DNA of 64,000 nucleotides from Bdellovibrio sp. CG22_combo_CG10-13_8_21_14_all_39_27 (GCA_002786715.1 PCTW01000084.1:231663-295662), one strand, 5' to 3'. Positions 52,945 to 62,046 are shown, counted from the stretch's first letter. A program made the numbers and translations. The notes: a model not told the origin generated them from the sequence alone.

Positions 52945-54602
52945 GAGCAATCGTACTATTTCTTATCTTGTCGTTAATAAATAATCTCTATGCATTTGAA
53001 GCTGAGGTTTCAACTGATCCTTTGCAGCCGGTAAAGGGAACAGAGTATGACATTTTATTTAAAATCAAGGGGCAAATCAATGAGACTCCTTATATCTCGT
53101 TCACGCCAAGGGGGACTGAGATTATTGAAAAATCAAATGAAAGTGTTTCAATAAAGAGTGTACTTATCAACGGTCAAGTTAAGACTGAGCGCGAGTTAAC
53201 TGTTGTCTATAAAGCGATGAGCGATCGCTCTGGATCAGTTAAGCTTTCTGATATAAAGGTGGAGGCTGATGGAGAAATTGTTCGCCTTAGAGATTACTCG
53301 TTTAAAGTAGGGGATCAAGAAGTTAGGGCACAGGATATTTTTGTTCAAGCCGAACTTTCAAAAGAGAATCTTTTTCTTGGAGAAGGAGTAGAGGTAAATT
53401 TCTTTCTCTATTCGAGAAAACCCATTTTATCACAAGAATTAAAAAAGTTTCCTCAACTAAACAAGTTTTTAAAGCGCTTTCGTAATATTCAGCCAAATAA
53501 AGAAATGTATAGAATAGGAAATGATACCTATGTGCGATACAACGTCTATTCAGCGAGACTTTTTCCTCAAGCTATAGATAATGTGATTATTGATCCTATT
53601 TCTTTGAGTATTCAATATGAAGGGAGCAGCTATTCTCCATTTGGCGGACTTGGTTTCCAAATTCGACAACCAAAGTCAAAAGATATCTCAAGTAAAATAG
53701 TAAAAATCTCAGTGAGCCCTTTGCCTTCGCAAGGAGTTCCGCCTGATTTCACGGGACTGGTTGGTAAACACGAAATTAGCTTTAAAGGCGGGCGTGAAAA
53801 ATATATCGCAAATGATGTTATCGAATTTACCTTAGAAATTACAGGTGACGGTGCTTTGGAAAACATGTCGACACCGAAATTGCTTGATTCTGAATTGGTT
53901 GAGGAATTTGAGGTGAAGAGTGACATAACAGAGTTGCCAAATGGGCGGGCCAAAAAAGTATTTTATTACACCTATATTGCAAGAAAAAATGGAGATATTC
54001 CACAGTCAGATATTAGTATTTCTTTCTTTGATCCTGAGAAGCAGCAGTATTACTCAAAGTCTTTAACAATTCCTAAGATTATGATCGTTGGAGCCTCGGC
54101 TGCGGGTAGTGTAGAGCAAACTCCTGATATAAAAAAAGAAAACAGTTCTCAGAGTAAAAAAGTGGAGTCTCCTGTTAAAGTTGGTCTTCTTGCTCCCTTC
54201 TTTCGAATTGACTATTTTGACCATTGGAACTTGTTTCAAAAGCAACTTGCAATTCTTCTGGCATTCCTCGTCTTTGCAATGAGTTTTTTTCATTATGTAA
54301 AAGTGGAAAGGAGTCAAATTTCTTCATTCTCAAGTGAACTTAAAGAGAGTTTGGATGAACTAAAAAAGCAGAAATATAAGCATGAAACATTGTTTAAATT
54401 GGCCAAACATATTTCAGGTAATAATTCAGGAGAAACAGTAGAGGTTATGATAAAAAATTCTGCACTTGATCAAAAGTCGAAGGAAGAATTCTTAAAAATG
54501 CTGAGCTCGGTCGACATGATCTTTGCATCAGAGCAAAATAATGTTACTAAGCCATATAAGCCTTCAAAAAAACTACTAACGGATATAGCAAAACAAGTAT
54601 GA
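52941..54602 (+). CDS. batD: BatD-like membrane protein
   Basis: 553 residues, GTG start overlapping batB stop. Signal peptide (IVLFLILSLINNLYAFEA), then several beta-rich repeats of BatD: VKGTEYDILFKIKGQI, QDIFVQAELSKENLFLGEGVEVNFFLYSRKPI, FTGLVGKHEISFKGGREKYIANDVIEFTLEITGDGALENM. A membrane segment lies near 435-452 (LAILLAFLVFAMSFFHYVK), with a cytoplasmic helical tail. BatD proteins fold as Ig-like domains in the periplasm. Last of the bat genes; overlaps ribF by four bases. Confidence 0.9.
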   Translation: MRAIVLFLILSLINNLYAFEAEVSTDPLQPVKGTEYDILFKIKGQINETPYISFTPRGTEIIEKSNESVSIKSVLINGQVKTERELTVVYKAMSDRSGSVKLSDIKVEADGEIVRLRDYSFKVGDQEVRAQDIFVQAELSKENLFLGEGVEVNFFLYSRKPILSQELKKFPQLNKFLKRFRNIQPNKEMYRIGNDTYVRYNVYSARLFPQAIDNVIIDPISLSIQYEGSSYSPFGGLGFQIRQPKSKDISSKIVKISVSPLPSQGVPPDFTGLVGKHEISFKGGREKYIANDVIEFTLEITGDGALENMSTPKLLDSELVEEFEVKSDITELPNGRAKKVFYYTYIARKNGDIPQSDISISFFDPEKQQYYSKSLTIPKIMIVGASAAGSVEQTPDIKKENSSQSKKVESPVKVGLLAPFFRIDYFDHWNLFQKQLAILLAFLVFAMSFFHYVKVERSQISSFSSELKESLDELKKQKYKHETLFKLAKHISGNNSGETVEVMIKNSALDQKSKEEFLKMLSSVDMIFASEQNNVTKPYKPSKKLLTDIAKQV

Positions 54603-55516
54603 ATAAATCTATTTCAGACATACAGGAAATTGAATGTGAGTTTGTTCTTACTATTGGTAATTTTGACGGTGTTCACAAAGGACATGTGTCTCTCATTGAC
54701 CAAATTAAAACTTTAAAAAGCTCTAATCTCATCAAGCTTGCCGCTATGACCTTTCATCCACATCCTCATGTCGTCTTGTTTTCAAAAGAAGATTTTTTGC
54801 TTGAACGGCCAGACAACAAATCAAAACTTCTTTTTGATGCAGGTGTAGATTTTATAATTACGTTACCGTTTACTCGCGACTTTAGCACTTTGTCTCCGAC
54901 AGAATTTTTAACTAAATATGTCTTTAAAAATAAATTGTTAAAAATGGTCTGTCTTGGTCATGACTTTAATTTTGGGTCAAATAAGCAAGGAACGTTCGAG
55001 GACTTTGCAAAACTCGGTGAATCTCAAAATATCCAAATATTAAAGATGCAACCTTTTGGCAGTTCAAACAATCAAAACATATCATCTTCATTAATAAGAA
55101 GAATGTTAAAAGAAGGTAATGTGAAAACCGCAAATGAATATCTCGGACGAAATTATAGTCTGGATGGCGGTGTTGTTAAGGGAGCTGGTCGAGGGAAATT
55201 AATAGGTTTTCCCACGGCCAATATGAATATAGATAAAACTAGATTAACTCCCAAAATAGGGGTTTATGCTACGATTACCCAATATAAAGGCATTCGTTTT
55301 CAATCTATTACAAATATAGGAAGAAATCCTACGTTTGGAGAAGGATCTGTTTCAATTGAGACATATATTTTCGATTTCAATCATGATATTTATGGCGAGA
55401 ATATTGAGTTAGAATTTTGTGACTTCATTCGTGACGAAATAAAATTTGCAAATGTTAATGACCTCATTTCTCAAATCTCAAAAGATGTTGAGCTTCGAAA
55501 GAGTCTAAATGTATAA
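54599..55516 (+). CDS. ribF: Bifunctional riboflavin kinase/FAD synthetase
   Basis: 305 residues. N-terminal FAD synthetase: VLTIGNFDGVHKGHVSLI with HxGH-like GVHKGH, MTFHPHPHVVLF, FTRDFSTLSPTEFL, LGHDFNFGSNKQGT; SSSLIRRMLKEG. C-terminal kinase domain: GAGRGKLIGFPTANMNI, GVYA, TNIGRNPTFGEGSVSIETYIFDF, IYGENIELEFCDFIRDE. All present in order. Start overlaps the batD stop, although it has no known link to Bat; eight bases into aroE. Confidence 0.96.
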   Translation: MNKSISDIQEIECEFVLTIGNFDGVHKGHVSLIDQIKTLKSSNLIKLAAMTFHPHPHVVLFSKEDFLLERPDNKSKLLFDAGVDFIITLPFTRDFSTLSPTEFLTKYVFKNKLLKMVCLGHDFNFGSNKQGTFEDFAKLGESQNIQILKMQPFGSSNNQNISSSLIRRMLKEGNVKTANEYLGRNYSLDGGVVKGAGRGKLIGFPTANMNIDKTRLTPKIGVYATITQYKGIRFQSITNIGRNPTFGEGSVSIETYIFDFNHDIYGENIELEFCDFIRDEIKFANVNDLISQISKDVELRKSLNV

Positions 55517-56198
55517 ACTTGCACTTCTTGGACGGAACATATCACATTCTCAATCGCCAGCTATATATAGAAAATTATTGGGTGAAAATCTAGATTATAA
55601 ATTGTTTGATTTTTCACATGACAAGGAAATCCCTTCTTTGGAAGAATTATTTTCAGATGATCTCATGGGTCTAAGTATTACGGCTCCCTATAAGAAACAC
55701 TTTGTAGATCAAGTGCATTTTCTTAATCCTGATCTAACATTTTCCGCCATCAATTGTATTAGAAGGAATAAGAACAACTTCGAAGCAACTAACACTGATT
55801 ATCTGGCACTAGAAGAAATTTTAAATGATTTGCTCACTGCTAATGTTTACTCCAATATTGTTTTGTTGGGATCAGGAAGTATGGCCGAAATTACGCAGAA
55901 AGTTCTTAATAAACTTAATCGATCATATACTCATTTAACTAGAAAAAGTTACGGAGATCTTTCAAAGATTGATCTAAGTTCTCAGATAAAAGACGAAGCG
56001 GTAGTTCTCAATGCATGCTCACGGGATATGTATTTTTCAGGAAACCTCAGTCGTGGCAGTACTTTTTTTGATTTTAATTACGACATGAAACATGCATCGG
56101 TAATTCCCGATCAAAAACGTTCTATTGACTATATTGATGGGTTAAATCTCCTTTATCTTCAGGCCAAATATGCCCTTGATTTTTGGGCTTTATCCTAA
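55509..56198 (+). CDS. aroE: Shikimate dehydrogenase (short)
   Basis: 229 residues, some 40 shorter than usual. Motifs: LLGRNISHSQSPAIY, LSITAPYKKHF (catalytic Lys), SAINCI, ATNTDYLALEE (catalytic Asp), VLLGSGSMAEI (NADP loop), and the C-terminal DGLNLLYLQAKYALDFW. Substrate and catalytic residues are kept. The loss is mainly in the NADP-binding half. Overlaps ribF by eight bases. Could also be a shikimate-dehydrogenase-like enzyme of other substrate. Confidence 0.82.
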   Translation: MYKLALLGRNISHSQSPAIYRKLLGENLDYKLFDFSHDKEIPSLEELFSDDLMGLSITAPYKKHFVDQVHFLNPDLTFSAINCIRRNKNNFEATNTDYLALEEILNDLLTANVYSNIVLLGSGSMAEITQKVLNKLNRSYTHLTRKSYGDLSKIDLSSQIKDEAVVLNACSRDMYFSGNLSRGSTFFDFNYDMKHASVIPDQKRSIDYIDGLNLLYLQAKYALDFWALS

Positions 56199-56209
56199 TT
56201 CTCTATATT

Positions 56210-56236
56210 TAAGATTTTAATTAATAAATCCGATAA
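56210..56236 (+). promoter_or_regulatory. Sigma-28 (FliA)-like promoter before pilB
   Basis: TAAGATTT (56210-56217), 11-base spacer, TCCGATAA (56229-56236). Matches the enteric consensus 6 of 8 and 7 of 8, with exact spacing, and shares CGATAA with both flagellin promoters in this window. It lies 26 bases before the pilB start in the 64-base gap after aroE; the transcript would begin near 56243. Confidence 0.6.
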
Positions 56237-56262
56237 CATATGAAACCTAAAATGGGGATTTA

Positions 56263-57933
56263 ATGTTTCGTAAAGAGTTTGCTGAAGTTATCAGTCAGAC
56301 AGGGATGGTGCCAGTCAAAGACTTGCGTCCATTATTATTAGAAAAGGATCCATTAAAGATCTCAGAACTTGATCTTTTAAATCTTAGCTTTTTTGATGAC
56401 GTAAAATTTGCAAAACAACTAGCTGAAAAATACAAACTTACATTTATTGAACTCACTAAGGCTAAGATTAAGGAAAGAACGATTAAGCTGATTAAAAAAG
56501 GCGATGCGATAAAGTTTCGTGCTATGCCAATTCAGAAATCAGCAAAATCAGTAACTCTTGCTATTTATGACCCTACGATAATTGAACAAAAGACGGAGCT
56601 ACAGGCGCTTTTTCAGCATCCCGTAGAGTTTATTCTAACAAATATCTCTGCTTGGAAGAAAATATATGAGCGCGCTACTGAATCGATTGAAGAACTTCTT
56701 GGAACGATTAGAGAAGTTCGAGGTGATGAGAAAAAAGAAGATAACATTAAAGAAGAGGATATTGGAGATGAAGTAATCCTCTTGGTGAACAAAATCCTTG
56801 CTGAAGCTTTTATCCGCAAGGCTTCAGATATACATGTTGAACCTTATGAAAAAGATTTTCGAATTCGTTTTAGAATTGATGGTTCTCTTGATGTTGTTCA
56901 AACTCCAGATAAAAAGCTTATGCTGCCCATTGTTTCTCGTTTGAAAATTATGGCACAAATGGATATTTCTGAAAAACGTAAGCCGCAAGACGGAAGAATT
57001 AAACTCATGGTTGGGAATAAGCCGATTGACTACAGAGTCTCGTCGCTGCCAACTCTCTTCGGTGAGAAAATTGTTCTGCGACTTCTTGATTCTTCAAACC
57101 TGCAGCTCGATATGACCAAGCTTGGGATGGAAGCTAGACAGCTTAAAGTTTTTCAAGATGCTATCAATCAGCCCTATGGAATGTGTCTTGTTACAGGTCC
57201 AACGGGTTCTGGGAAGACCACAACGTTATATTCTGCAATTGCCGAACTCAATAAAGTGGACACAAATATTTCTACAGCAGAAGATCCTGTAGAATTTAAC
57301 CTTATGGGAATTAATCAGGTTAACGTAAAAAAAGACATTGGATTAACCTTTGCAGCAGCCTTGAAATCTTTCTTGAGACAGGATCCCGATATTATCATGG
57401 TTGGGGAGATTCGAGATTTTGAGGTTGGTGAAATTGCAGTTGAAGCTGCATTAACTGGTCACTTAGTTTTAAGTACCTTGCACACTAACGACGCCGCATC
57501 TACTGTAACTCGTCTTATCAACATGGGAATCGAACCATTCCTTGTTGTTGCAGCGCTTAACGTTGTCGTCGCCCAGAGACTTTGTCGAAGAATTTGTCCC
57601 GAATGCAAAGATGAGCACAAAGTTTCAATAGAGGAATTAGTTGCGTGTGGTATTGCTCCAAGTTCTGCTGAAAAAATAAAAGTATATAAAGGCAGGGGGT
57701 GTGATTATTGCGGGGGCTCTGGTTATAAAGGACGAGTTGCAATTTATGAAGTTCTTGACATGACTCCATTGGTAAAGGAACTCGTACTCAAGCATGCTTC
57801 TGCAGATGAAATTAAAAAACAAGCAATTAAAGATGGTATGAAAACATTGAGAATGACAGCTTTAACGAAAGTTGCTCAGGGGATGACGACACTTGATGAA
57901 GCGATTATAAATTCTGCCGCAGATAAATTCTAG
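56263..57933 (+). CDS. pilB: Type IV pilus assembly ATPase PilB
   Basis: Hexameric motor for pilus extension. 556 residues: N-terminal MshEN-like domain (residues ~1-150), then ASDIHVEPYEKDFRIRFRIDG, Walker A TGPTGSGKTTTLYS near residue 312, Asp box STAEDPVEF, Walker B QDPDIIMVGEIRDFEV, His box TGHLVLSTLHTNDA and a C-terminal zinc site made of CRRICPEC and CDYCGGSG. Length and domains fit PilB/GspE; the pilT, pilC and pilA neighbours decide for pili. Confidence 0.96.
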   Translation: MFRKEFAEVISQTGMVPVKDLRPLLLEKDPLKISELDLLNLSFFDDVKFAKQLAEKYKLTFIELTKAKIKERTIKLIKKGDAIKFRAMPIQKSAKSVTLAIYDPTIIEQKTELQALFQHPVEFILTNISAWKKIYERATESIEELLGTIREVRGDEKKEDNIKEEDIGDEVILLVNKILAEAFIRKASDIHVEPYEKDFRIRFRIDGSLDVVQTPDKKLMLPIVSRLKIMAQMDISEKRKPQDGRIKLMVGNKPIDYRVSSLPTLFGEKIVLRLLDSSNLQLDMTKLGMEARQLKVFQDAINQPYGMCLVTGPTGSGKTTTLYSAIAELNKVDTNISTAEDPVEFNLMGINQVNVKKDIGLTFAAALKSFLRQDPDIIMVGEIRDFEVGEIAVEAALTGHLVLSTLHTNDAASTVTRLINMGIEPFLVVAALNVVVAQRLCRRICPECKDEHKVSIEELVACGIAPSSAEKIKVYKGRGCDYCGGSGYKGRVAIYEVLDMTPLVKELVLKHASADEIKKQAIKDGMKTLRMTALTKVAQGMTTLDEAIINSAADKF

Positions 57934-57941
57934 GAGCTCTT

Positions 57942-59072
57942 ATGGCCGATGATAAAACAGCAACCAAAACCCATCAGGCTGGAATTGGTGACAGTATAAA
58001 AATCCAACAGCTCTTTAAGCTGATGGTTGATAGCAATGGATCTGACTTGCATCTCACGTCACTTTCTCCTCCTGGTATGAGAGTGAACGGCGAAATTGTT
58101 AGAGTGAAAATTCCTCCACTGACCCCTGCGGATACGAAGCGCCTTATTTATCAAATTTTAACTGAAGAGCAAAAAAATGAGTTTGAAAAAAATTTGGAGC
58201 TCGATTTTTCGTTTGGGATTAAGGGGCTCGCTCGTTTTCGAGCGAACGTTTTCTACTCAAAGGGATCAGTGGCAGCTGTTTTTAGACAGATTCCTAGTAT
58301 TATTCCTGATTTTAAAACACTAAATTTACCAAACGTTCTATTAGAGATGACTGATGTGAGTAATGGTTTGGTACTTGTTACAGGACCTACTGGCTCAGGT
58401 AAGTCGACAACGCTTGCTGCATTGATTGATAGACTTAATGAAAACGAAGCGGGTCATATTATAACGCTCGAAGATCCAGTTGAATTTGTGCATCCTCATA
58501 AAAACTGCTTGGTCAATCAACGTGAGATTGGCTCAGATACTTTGACCTTTTCCCACGCTCTTCGAAGTCTTTTAAGACAAGATCCAGATATTGTGCTTGT
58601 GGGAGAACTAAGAGATGTTGAAACGATTGAGGCAGCACTAACCGTTGCTGAAACGGGGCACTTAGTTTTTGGAACACTTCACACTAACTCTGCAGTCCAA
58701 ACTATCAATCGTGTAATTAACGTTTTTCCAGCACATCAGCAGGATCAAGTTCGAACACTTCTTTCATTTGTTCTTCAGGGAGTTATCGCACAGCAGTTGA
58801 TACCTAAATCATATGAACCTGGTCGAGTATGCGCTATGGAAATTATGGTTCCCACTCCTGGTATACGAAATTTAATTCGTGAAGATAAAATTCATCAAAT
58901 TTATTCACAAATGCAGATCGGACAAGAAAAAACGGGTATGATTACAATGAACCAAAGTTTAAAAAAATATGTCGATGCCGGACTTATCGACAATGATACG
59001 GCCATGAGTTATTCACCAAACCCAGAAGAGCTGGCAAAACAGATTGGTGCTAAAACACGTGGCATGACATAG
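57942..59072 (+). CDS. pilT: Type IV pilus retraction ATPase PilT
   Basis: Motor for pilus retraction and twitching. 376 residues: SDLHLTSLSPPGMRVNGE, Walker A TGPTGSGKSTTLAAL near 148, LEDPVEFVHPHKNCLVNQREIG, RQDPDIVLVGELRDVE, TGHLVFGTLHTNSA, and the PilT-specific AIRNLIREDK-type block GIRNLIREDKIHQIYSQMQIG. Eight bases after pilB with AGGAG before the ATG. A slightly longer N terminus (about 20 residues) than usual. Confidence 0.96.
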   Translation: MADDKTATKTHQAGIGDSIKIQQLFKLMVDSNGSDLHLTSLSPPGMRVNGEIVRVKIPPLTPADTKRLIYQILTEEQKNEFEKNLELDFSFGIKGLARFRANVFYSKGSVAAVFRQIPSIIPDFKTLNLPNVLLEMTDVSNGLVLVTGPTGSGKSTTLAALIDRLNENEAGHIITLEDPVEFVHPHKNCLVNQREIGSDTLTFSHALRSLLRQDPDIVLVGELRDVETIEAALTVAETGHLVFGTLHTNSAVQTINRVINVFPAHQQDQVRTLLSFVLQGVIAQQLIPKSYEPGRVCAMEIMVPTPGIRNLIREDKIHQIYSQMQIGQEKTGMITMNQSLKKYVDAGLIDNDTAMSYSPNPEELAKQIGAKTRGMT

Positions 59073-59089
59073 GTAATAGGAAATAGGAA

Positions 59090-60310
59090 ATGGGTAATTG
59101 GACTTATGTAGGCATGACCAAAGAGGGCAGGAGAGAATCTGGCTCTGTGCAAGCGACGTCTGCCAAAGAGGTTAGAAGAGTTCTTAGAGGAAAGGGAATT
59201 AGACCTCTTAAGGTTTCACCACCTTCTCTTCTCGAGTTTGATATTGGCGAATGGATGGTTTCAAAAGGTTTATCAAAACCTTTCGGGGCAAAAGACCTTA
59301 TGATGTTCACTAAGCAATTATCTATTATGATCAATGCTGGTGTTCCCATTATTCAGGCTTTGGAAATTCTCTATAAAGCTCAAAAGCAACCCATGTTGAA
59401 ATTATCGATCAAGAGAATTGCAAGTGATGTTGGTGAAGGTAAAACAATTGCACAAGCAATGTCTTTTCATCAAGGTTTTGATAAACTTTATTGCAACCTC
59501 GTTAAAGCCGGTGAAGCTGGTGGTATTTTGGATACGATTCTAGGTAAACTTGCCATTCATTTGGAAAAACAGGAAAAAACGAAAGCACAGATTAAGTCAG
59601 CCATGAGCTATCCATTCATTGTAACCATTGTTGGTATTGGTGTTATTTATGCATTGATGATTTTTGTTGTTCCTCAATTTGTAGGGATGTTGCAAGAAAC
59701 CGGTCAAGAGATGCCAGGTATTACTCAATTGGTCATTGATATTTCAGCTTTCCTGCAAGAGTATACAGGTGTTGGTATTCCCATTTTATTTGTGACAGGT
59801 TTCTCTTTGAATTCCTGGAAGAAAACTCCAAGTGGAAAAATCATTACTGATAAAGCCTTTATGAATATGCCAATTTTTGGAGAAATCATCATTAAGGGAA
59901 ATCTCAGTGCTTTTACAAGAACGTTGTCAACTATGTTGGGTTCTGGAATTCCACTGGTTGATGCTTTAGAAATCTGTATTGATACCATTGATAACGGTGT
60001 TATTCGCAAAGATTTGGTTGAAGTTAGAAAAAAGGTTGTTGAAGGTAAATCTTTAACTGAGCCCCTCATTAAAATTACTTATTTCCCAGACATGGTTTCT
60101 CAGATGATTCGAGTTGGCGAGCAAACGGGACAAATGGATCAAATGCTTGAAAAGGTTGCTGACGTCTTTGAGGAAGAAGTTAACACCTTAGTAGAAGGCA
60201 TGACCAAGTTGATCGAGCCAATCATTATCGTTGTTCTGGGTGGTATTATCGCAGGAGTTCTTGTGGCCATGTACTTGCCAATGTTTATGAGTGCTGGTGG
60301 TGGAGAATAG
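59090..60310 (+). CDS. pilC: Type IV pilus inner-membrane platform protein PilC
   Basis: 406 residues with two GspF domains: LMMFTKQLSIMINAGVPIIQALEI and AFTRTLSTMLGSGIPLVDALEI, each followed by a membrane segment, and a last one in LIEPIIIVVLGGIIAGVLVAMYLPMF. The N-terminal TYVGMTKEGRRESGSVQA is the cytoplasmic start. Between pilT and this gene is a short AATAGGA tandem that provides the ribosome site. Couples motor ATPases to pilin. Confidence 0.95.
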   Translation: MGNWTYVGMTKEGRRESGSVQATSAKEVRRVLRGKGIRPLKVSPPSLLEFDIGEWMVSKGLSKPFGAKDLMMFTKQLSIMINAGVPIIQALEILYKAQKQPMLKLSIKRIASDVGEGKTIAQAMSFHQGFDKLYCNLVKAGEAGGILDTILGKLAIHLEKQEKTKAQIKSAMSYPFIVTIVGIGVIYALMIFVVPQFVGMLQETGQEMPGITQLVIDISAFLQEYTGVGIPILFVTGFSLNSWKKTPSGKIITDKAFMNMPIFGEIIIKGNLSAFTRTLSTMLGSGIPLVDALEICIDTIDNGVIRKDLVEVRKKVVEGKSLTEPLIKITYFPDMVSQMIRVGEQTGQMDQMLEKVADVFEEEVNTLVEGMTKLIEPIIIVVLGGIIAGVLVAMYLPMFMSAGGGE

Positions 60311-60397
60311 GTGAATGTGGCCGAAAATCGAGGCAATTTAATATAAAATGATTGTGACAAATAACTAAATACTTGAAAATTCGCACATCACTTTAAG

Positions 60398-60427
60398 CCT
60401 AAAAAGAAGGACTTATGACTTTTTAGG
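60398..60427. repeat. Inverted repeat over the pilA promoter -35 region
   Basis: CCTAAAAAG (60398-60406), 12-base spacer, CTTTTTAGG (60419-60427): perfect 9-base arms ending 18 bases before a TATAAT. AT-rich and with no T-run after it, so a regulator site fits better than a terminator. Confidence 0.5.
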
Positions 60428-60445
60428 AAAAAACCGAATAGGAAG

Positions 60446-60451
60446 TATAAT
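60446..60451 (+). promoter_or_regulatory. Candidate -10 box of pilA
   Basis: Perfect TATAAT at 60446-60451; the -35 region 17 bases upstream (TTAGGA) is poor and overlaps the inverted repeat, as in activator-dependent promoters. The transcript would start near 60458, giving a ~135-base leader. I found no GG-N10-GC sigma-54 pattern in the 281-base gap. Confidence 0.4.
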
Positions 60452-60456
60452 TAAAT

Positions 60457-60481
60457 ATGTTTACTGATTCATGTTTACTGA
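60457..60481 (+). repeat. Direct repeat in the pilA upstream region
   Basis: ATGTTTACTGA at 60457-60467 and again at 60471-60481, period 14, just at the predicted transcript start. Could be tandem binding sites or part of the leader. Confidence 0.55.
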
Positions 60482-60521
60482 ACCTCTTAATGGTTTATTA
60501 AATTTGGAGATGTAAAAGTTT

Positions 60522-60546
60522 AGAGACTTCAATTATGAAGATCTCT
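60522..60546 (+). promoter_or_regulatory. Hairpin in the pilA leader
   Basis: AGAGACTTCA (60522-60531) pairs with TGAAG-A-TCTCT (60536-60546) around an ATTA loop with one bulged A. Ten base pairs, 45 bases before the pilA start. Likely an mRNA stability or translational element. Confidence 0.5.
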
Positions 60547-60591
60547 TATTAGAAAAACCCATCTTAACTGGGATTATTCTTTGGAGGATTT

Positions 60592-61140
60592 ATGAGAACT
60601 TGGAAAACTGAAGAAGGCTTCACGCTGGTGGAGTTGATGGTTGTTGTGGCCATCGTTGGTATTTTGTCAGCCGTCGCTATTCCTAACTTCAAGAAGTATC
60701 AAGCAAAAGCAAAAACATCAGAAGCAAGACTTCAATTAGCTTCAATCTACTCAGCAGAAACATCGCTTCAATCAGACTTTGATGCCTTTGGTACATGTCT
60801 TCAAGATGCCGGATATATTTTTCCAGCAGCAAACAACTACTATGCTGTAGGTTTCACATCAACGAATGCTACTGCCAATGCTATTATTACAAACAACGGT
60901 GGCGTCTGTGCAGCTACAGGCTTTAATGGCGCCGCTGTTAAACGTGCTTATGGTTCTGCGGCAGCTACAACTGCTAATCTAACAGCACAAATTGCGACTG
61001 CTGTTGTGTCTAACACTGGTGATACATTTCAAGCAGGAGCTATTGGTAACATCTCTCCAGATAAAACAACTGCTGCAACTTGGGATCAGTGGACTATCGA
61101 CGAAAACAAGACGTTGCTTCACAAAGTAACTGGCTACTAA
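60592..61140 (+). CDS. pilA: Type IV major pilin PilA
   Basis: 182 residues. Type III signal: nine-residue leader ending EEG, cut before Phe, then FTLVELMVVVAIVGILSAVAIPNFKKYQAKAK with Glu at mature position 5. Two Cys residues in the first mature half (FGTCLQDAG and GGVCAATGF) could form a disulfide. Rich in Ala, Thr and Asn. GGAGGA precedes the ATG. Its own leader and terminator mark it as a separate, strongly expressed unit. Motility and adhesion subunit; in predatory relatives pili act in prey entry (family knowledge, not shown here). Confidence 0.95.
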   Translation: MRTWKTEEGFTLVELMVVVAIVGILSAVAIPNFKKYQAKAKTSEARLQLASIYSAETSLQSDFDAFGTCLQDAGYIFPAANNYYAVGFTSTNATANAIITNNGGVCAATGFNGAAVKRAYGSAAATTANLTAQIATAVVSNTGDTFQAGAIGNISPDKTTAATWDQWTIDENKTLLHKVTGY

Positions 61141-61176
61141 AAGAAAGATTTAATTATTTGGAAAATTATTCAAGAA

Positions 61177-61204
61177 GGGGGAGCTAAGGCTCCTCCTTTT
61201 TTTT
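61177..61204 (+). terminator. Intrinsic terminator of pilA
   Basis: GGGGGAGC (61177-61184), TAAG loop, GCTCCTCC (61189-61196) with one G-T pair, then eight T residues. It overlaps the last codons of the convergent TPR gene. Confidence 0.9.
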
Positions 61205-62023
61205 CTTTCGTTTATAAACGTTGAATTTCTTCCACTTAACACTTGAAATCCATTGCCCATCTTTATACAAATATCGGTTCCCTGAAAGATCTGCTTTTCT
61301 GCAAGATTGGGGATAAGTTTGTGAGTTTAGACAATTTAAATCAATTTCAATTCGAAGTGAATTAAGCATGTTGTAATAACGAAGTTTTAAATTCTCCTTC
61401 TCTTCTCTAAGATAGAGGGCCTCAATGAGTTTGTAGGACTCTTCAATAGAGCCCTGTTGTGACTTCATTCGAGCTGTGAGTGATGAAATATAAGAAAAAT
61501 TTCTCCTTGTGATTGGATGAAAAATAATTTTTTCAAATCTTTTTATCGCCTCATCAGGTTTATTGAGCTCGTAGTATTTATTAAAACCATCATAGAAGTT
61601 TAGCCAAAAGTCATGTGGATAAATTTCTAAACCTTTATTATAAATTTTCTCTGCACCAAGGACATCATCTTTGATGACTGATAAATATAATCCACCATCT
61701 AGATAGTTTTTATAAAAATAAGGGTCGAGCTTGGAAATATTATCAAACTTGTAGTACATCCAAGATAGCACTGAAGGGTCATTGTGATGTTCTATATCTC
61801 CCGCTAGCAATGTGAATGTCCAAATAACTGCAGCGAGAGCCCTTTGTTGTCCGACGGAAGAAATTAAAGCCAAGTTAGAATCAATATTAAAGGAATTATC
61901 GATTTTTTCTTGTTTTAGTCTAGAAGTTGAAATTATGTTGCTTTGAATTTGTGGGATAACAAACATCAGCAAGAAAGCTGAAAAAATAGCTAAAATAAAA
62001 TTAATAATCTTTGAACTCGTCAC
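61184..62023 (-). CDS. Membrane-anchored TPR-like protein in the pil cluster
   Basis: 279 residues from a GTG. N-terminal membrane anchor (IINFILAIFSAFLLMFVIPQI) and a mostly helical chain with TPR-like spacing (LGAEKIYNKGLEIYPHDFWLNFYDGF, DEAIKRFEKIIF, SIEESYKLIEALYL). It ends in a lysine-rich tail over the pilA terminator. Placed where pilG lies in the Myxococcus pil locus but on the opposite strand; similarity to PilG is not shown. Divergent from the ABC gene with 23 bases between starts. Confidence 0.75.
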   Translation of the reverse strand: MTSSKIINFILAIFSAFLLMFVIPQIQSNIISTSRLKQEKIDNSFNIDSNLALISSVGQQRALAAVIWTFTLLAGDIEHHNDPSVLSWMYYKFDNISKLDPYFYKNYLDGGLYLSVIKDDVLGAEKIYNKGLEIYPHDFWLNFYDGFNKYYELNKPDEAIKRFEKIIFHPITRRNFSYISSLTARMKSQQGSIEESYKLIEALYLREEKENLKLRYYNMLNSLRIEIDLNCLNSQTYPQSCRKADLSGNRYLYKDGQWISSVKWKKFNVYKRKKKKEEP

Positions 62024-62046
62024 AACTCATAATATCATAGATCAAT

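Noticed and set aside
60398-60427. Inverted repeat before pilA as a terminator of pilC
   Set aside because: The stem is AT-rich and followed by an A-run, not T, on the plus strand; on the minus strand there is no gene to end.
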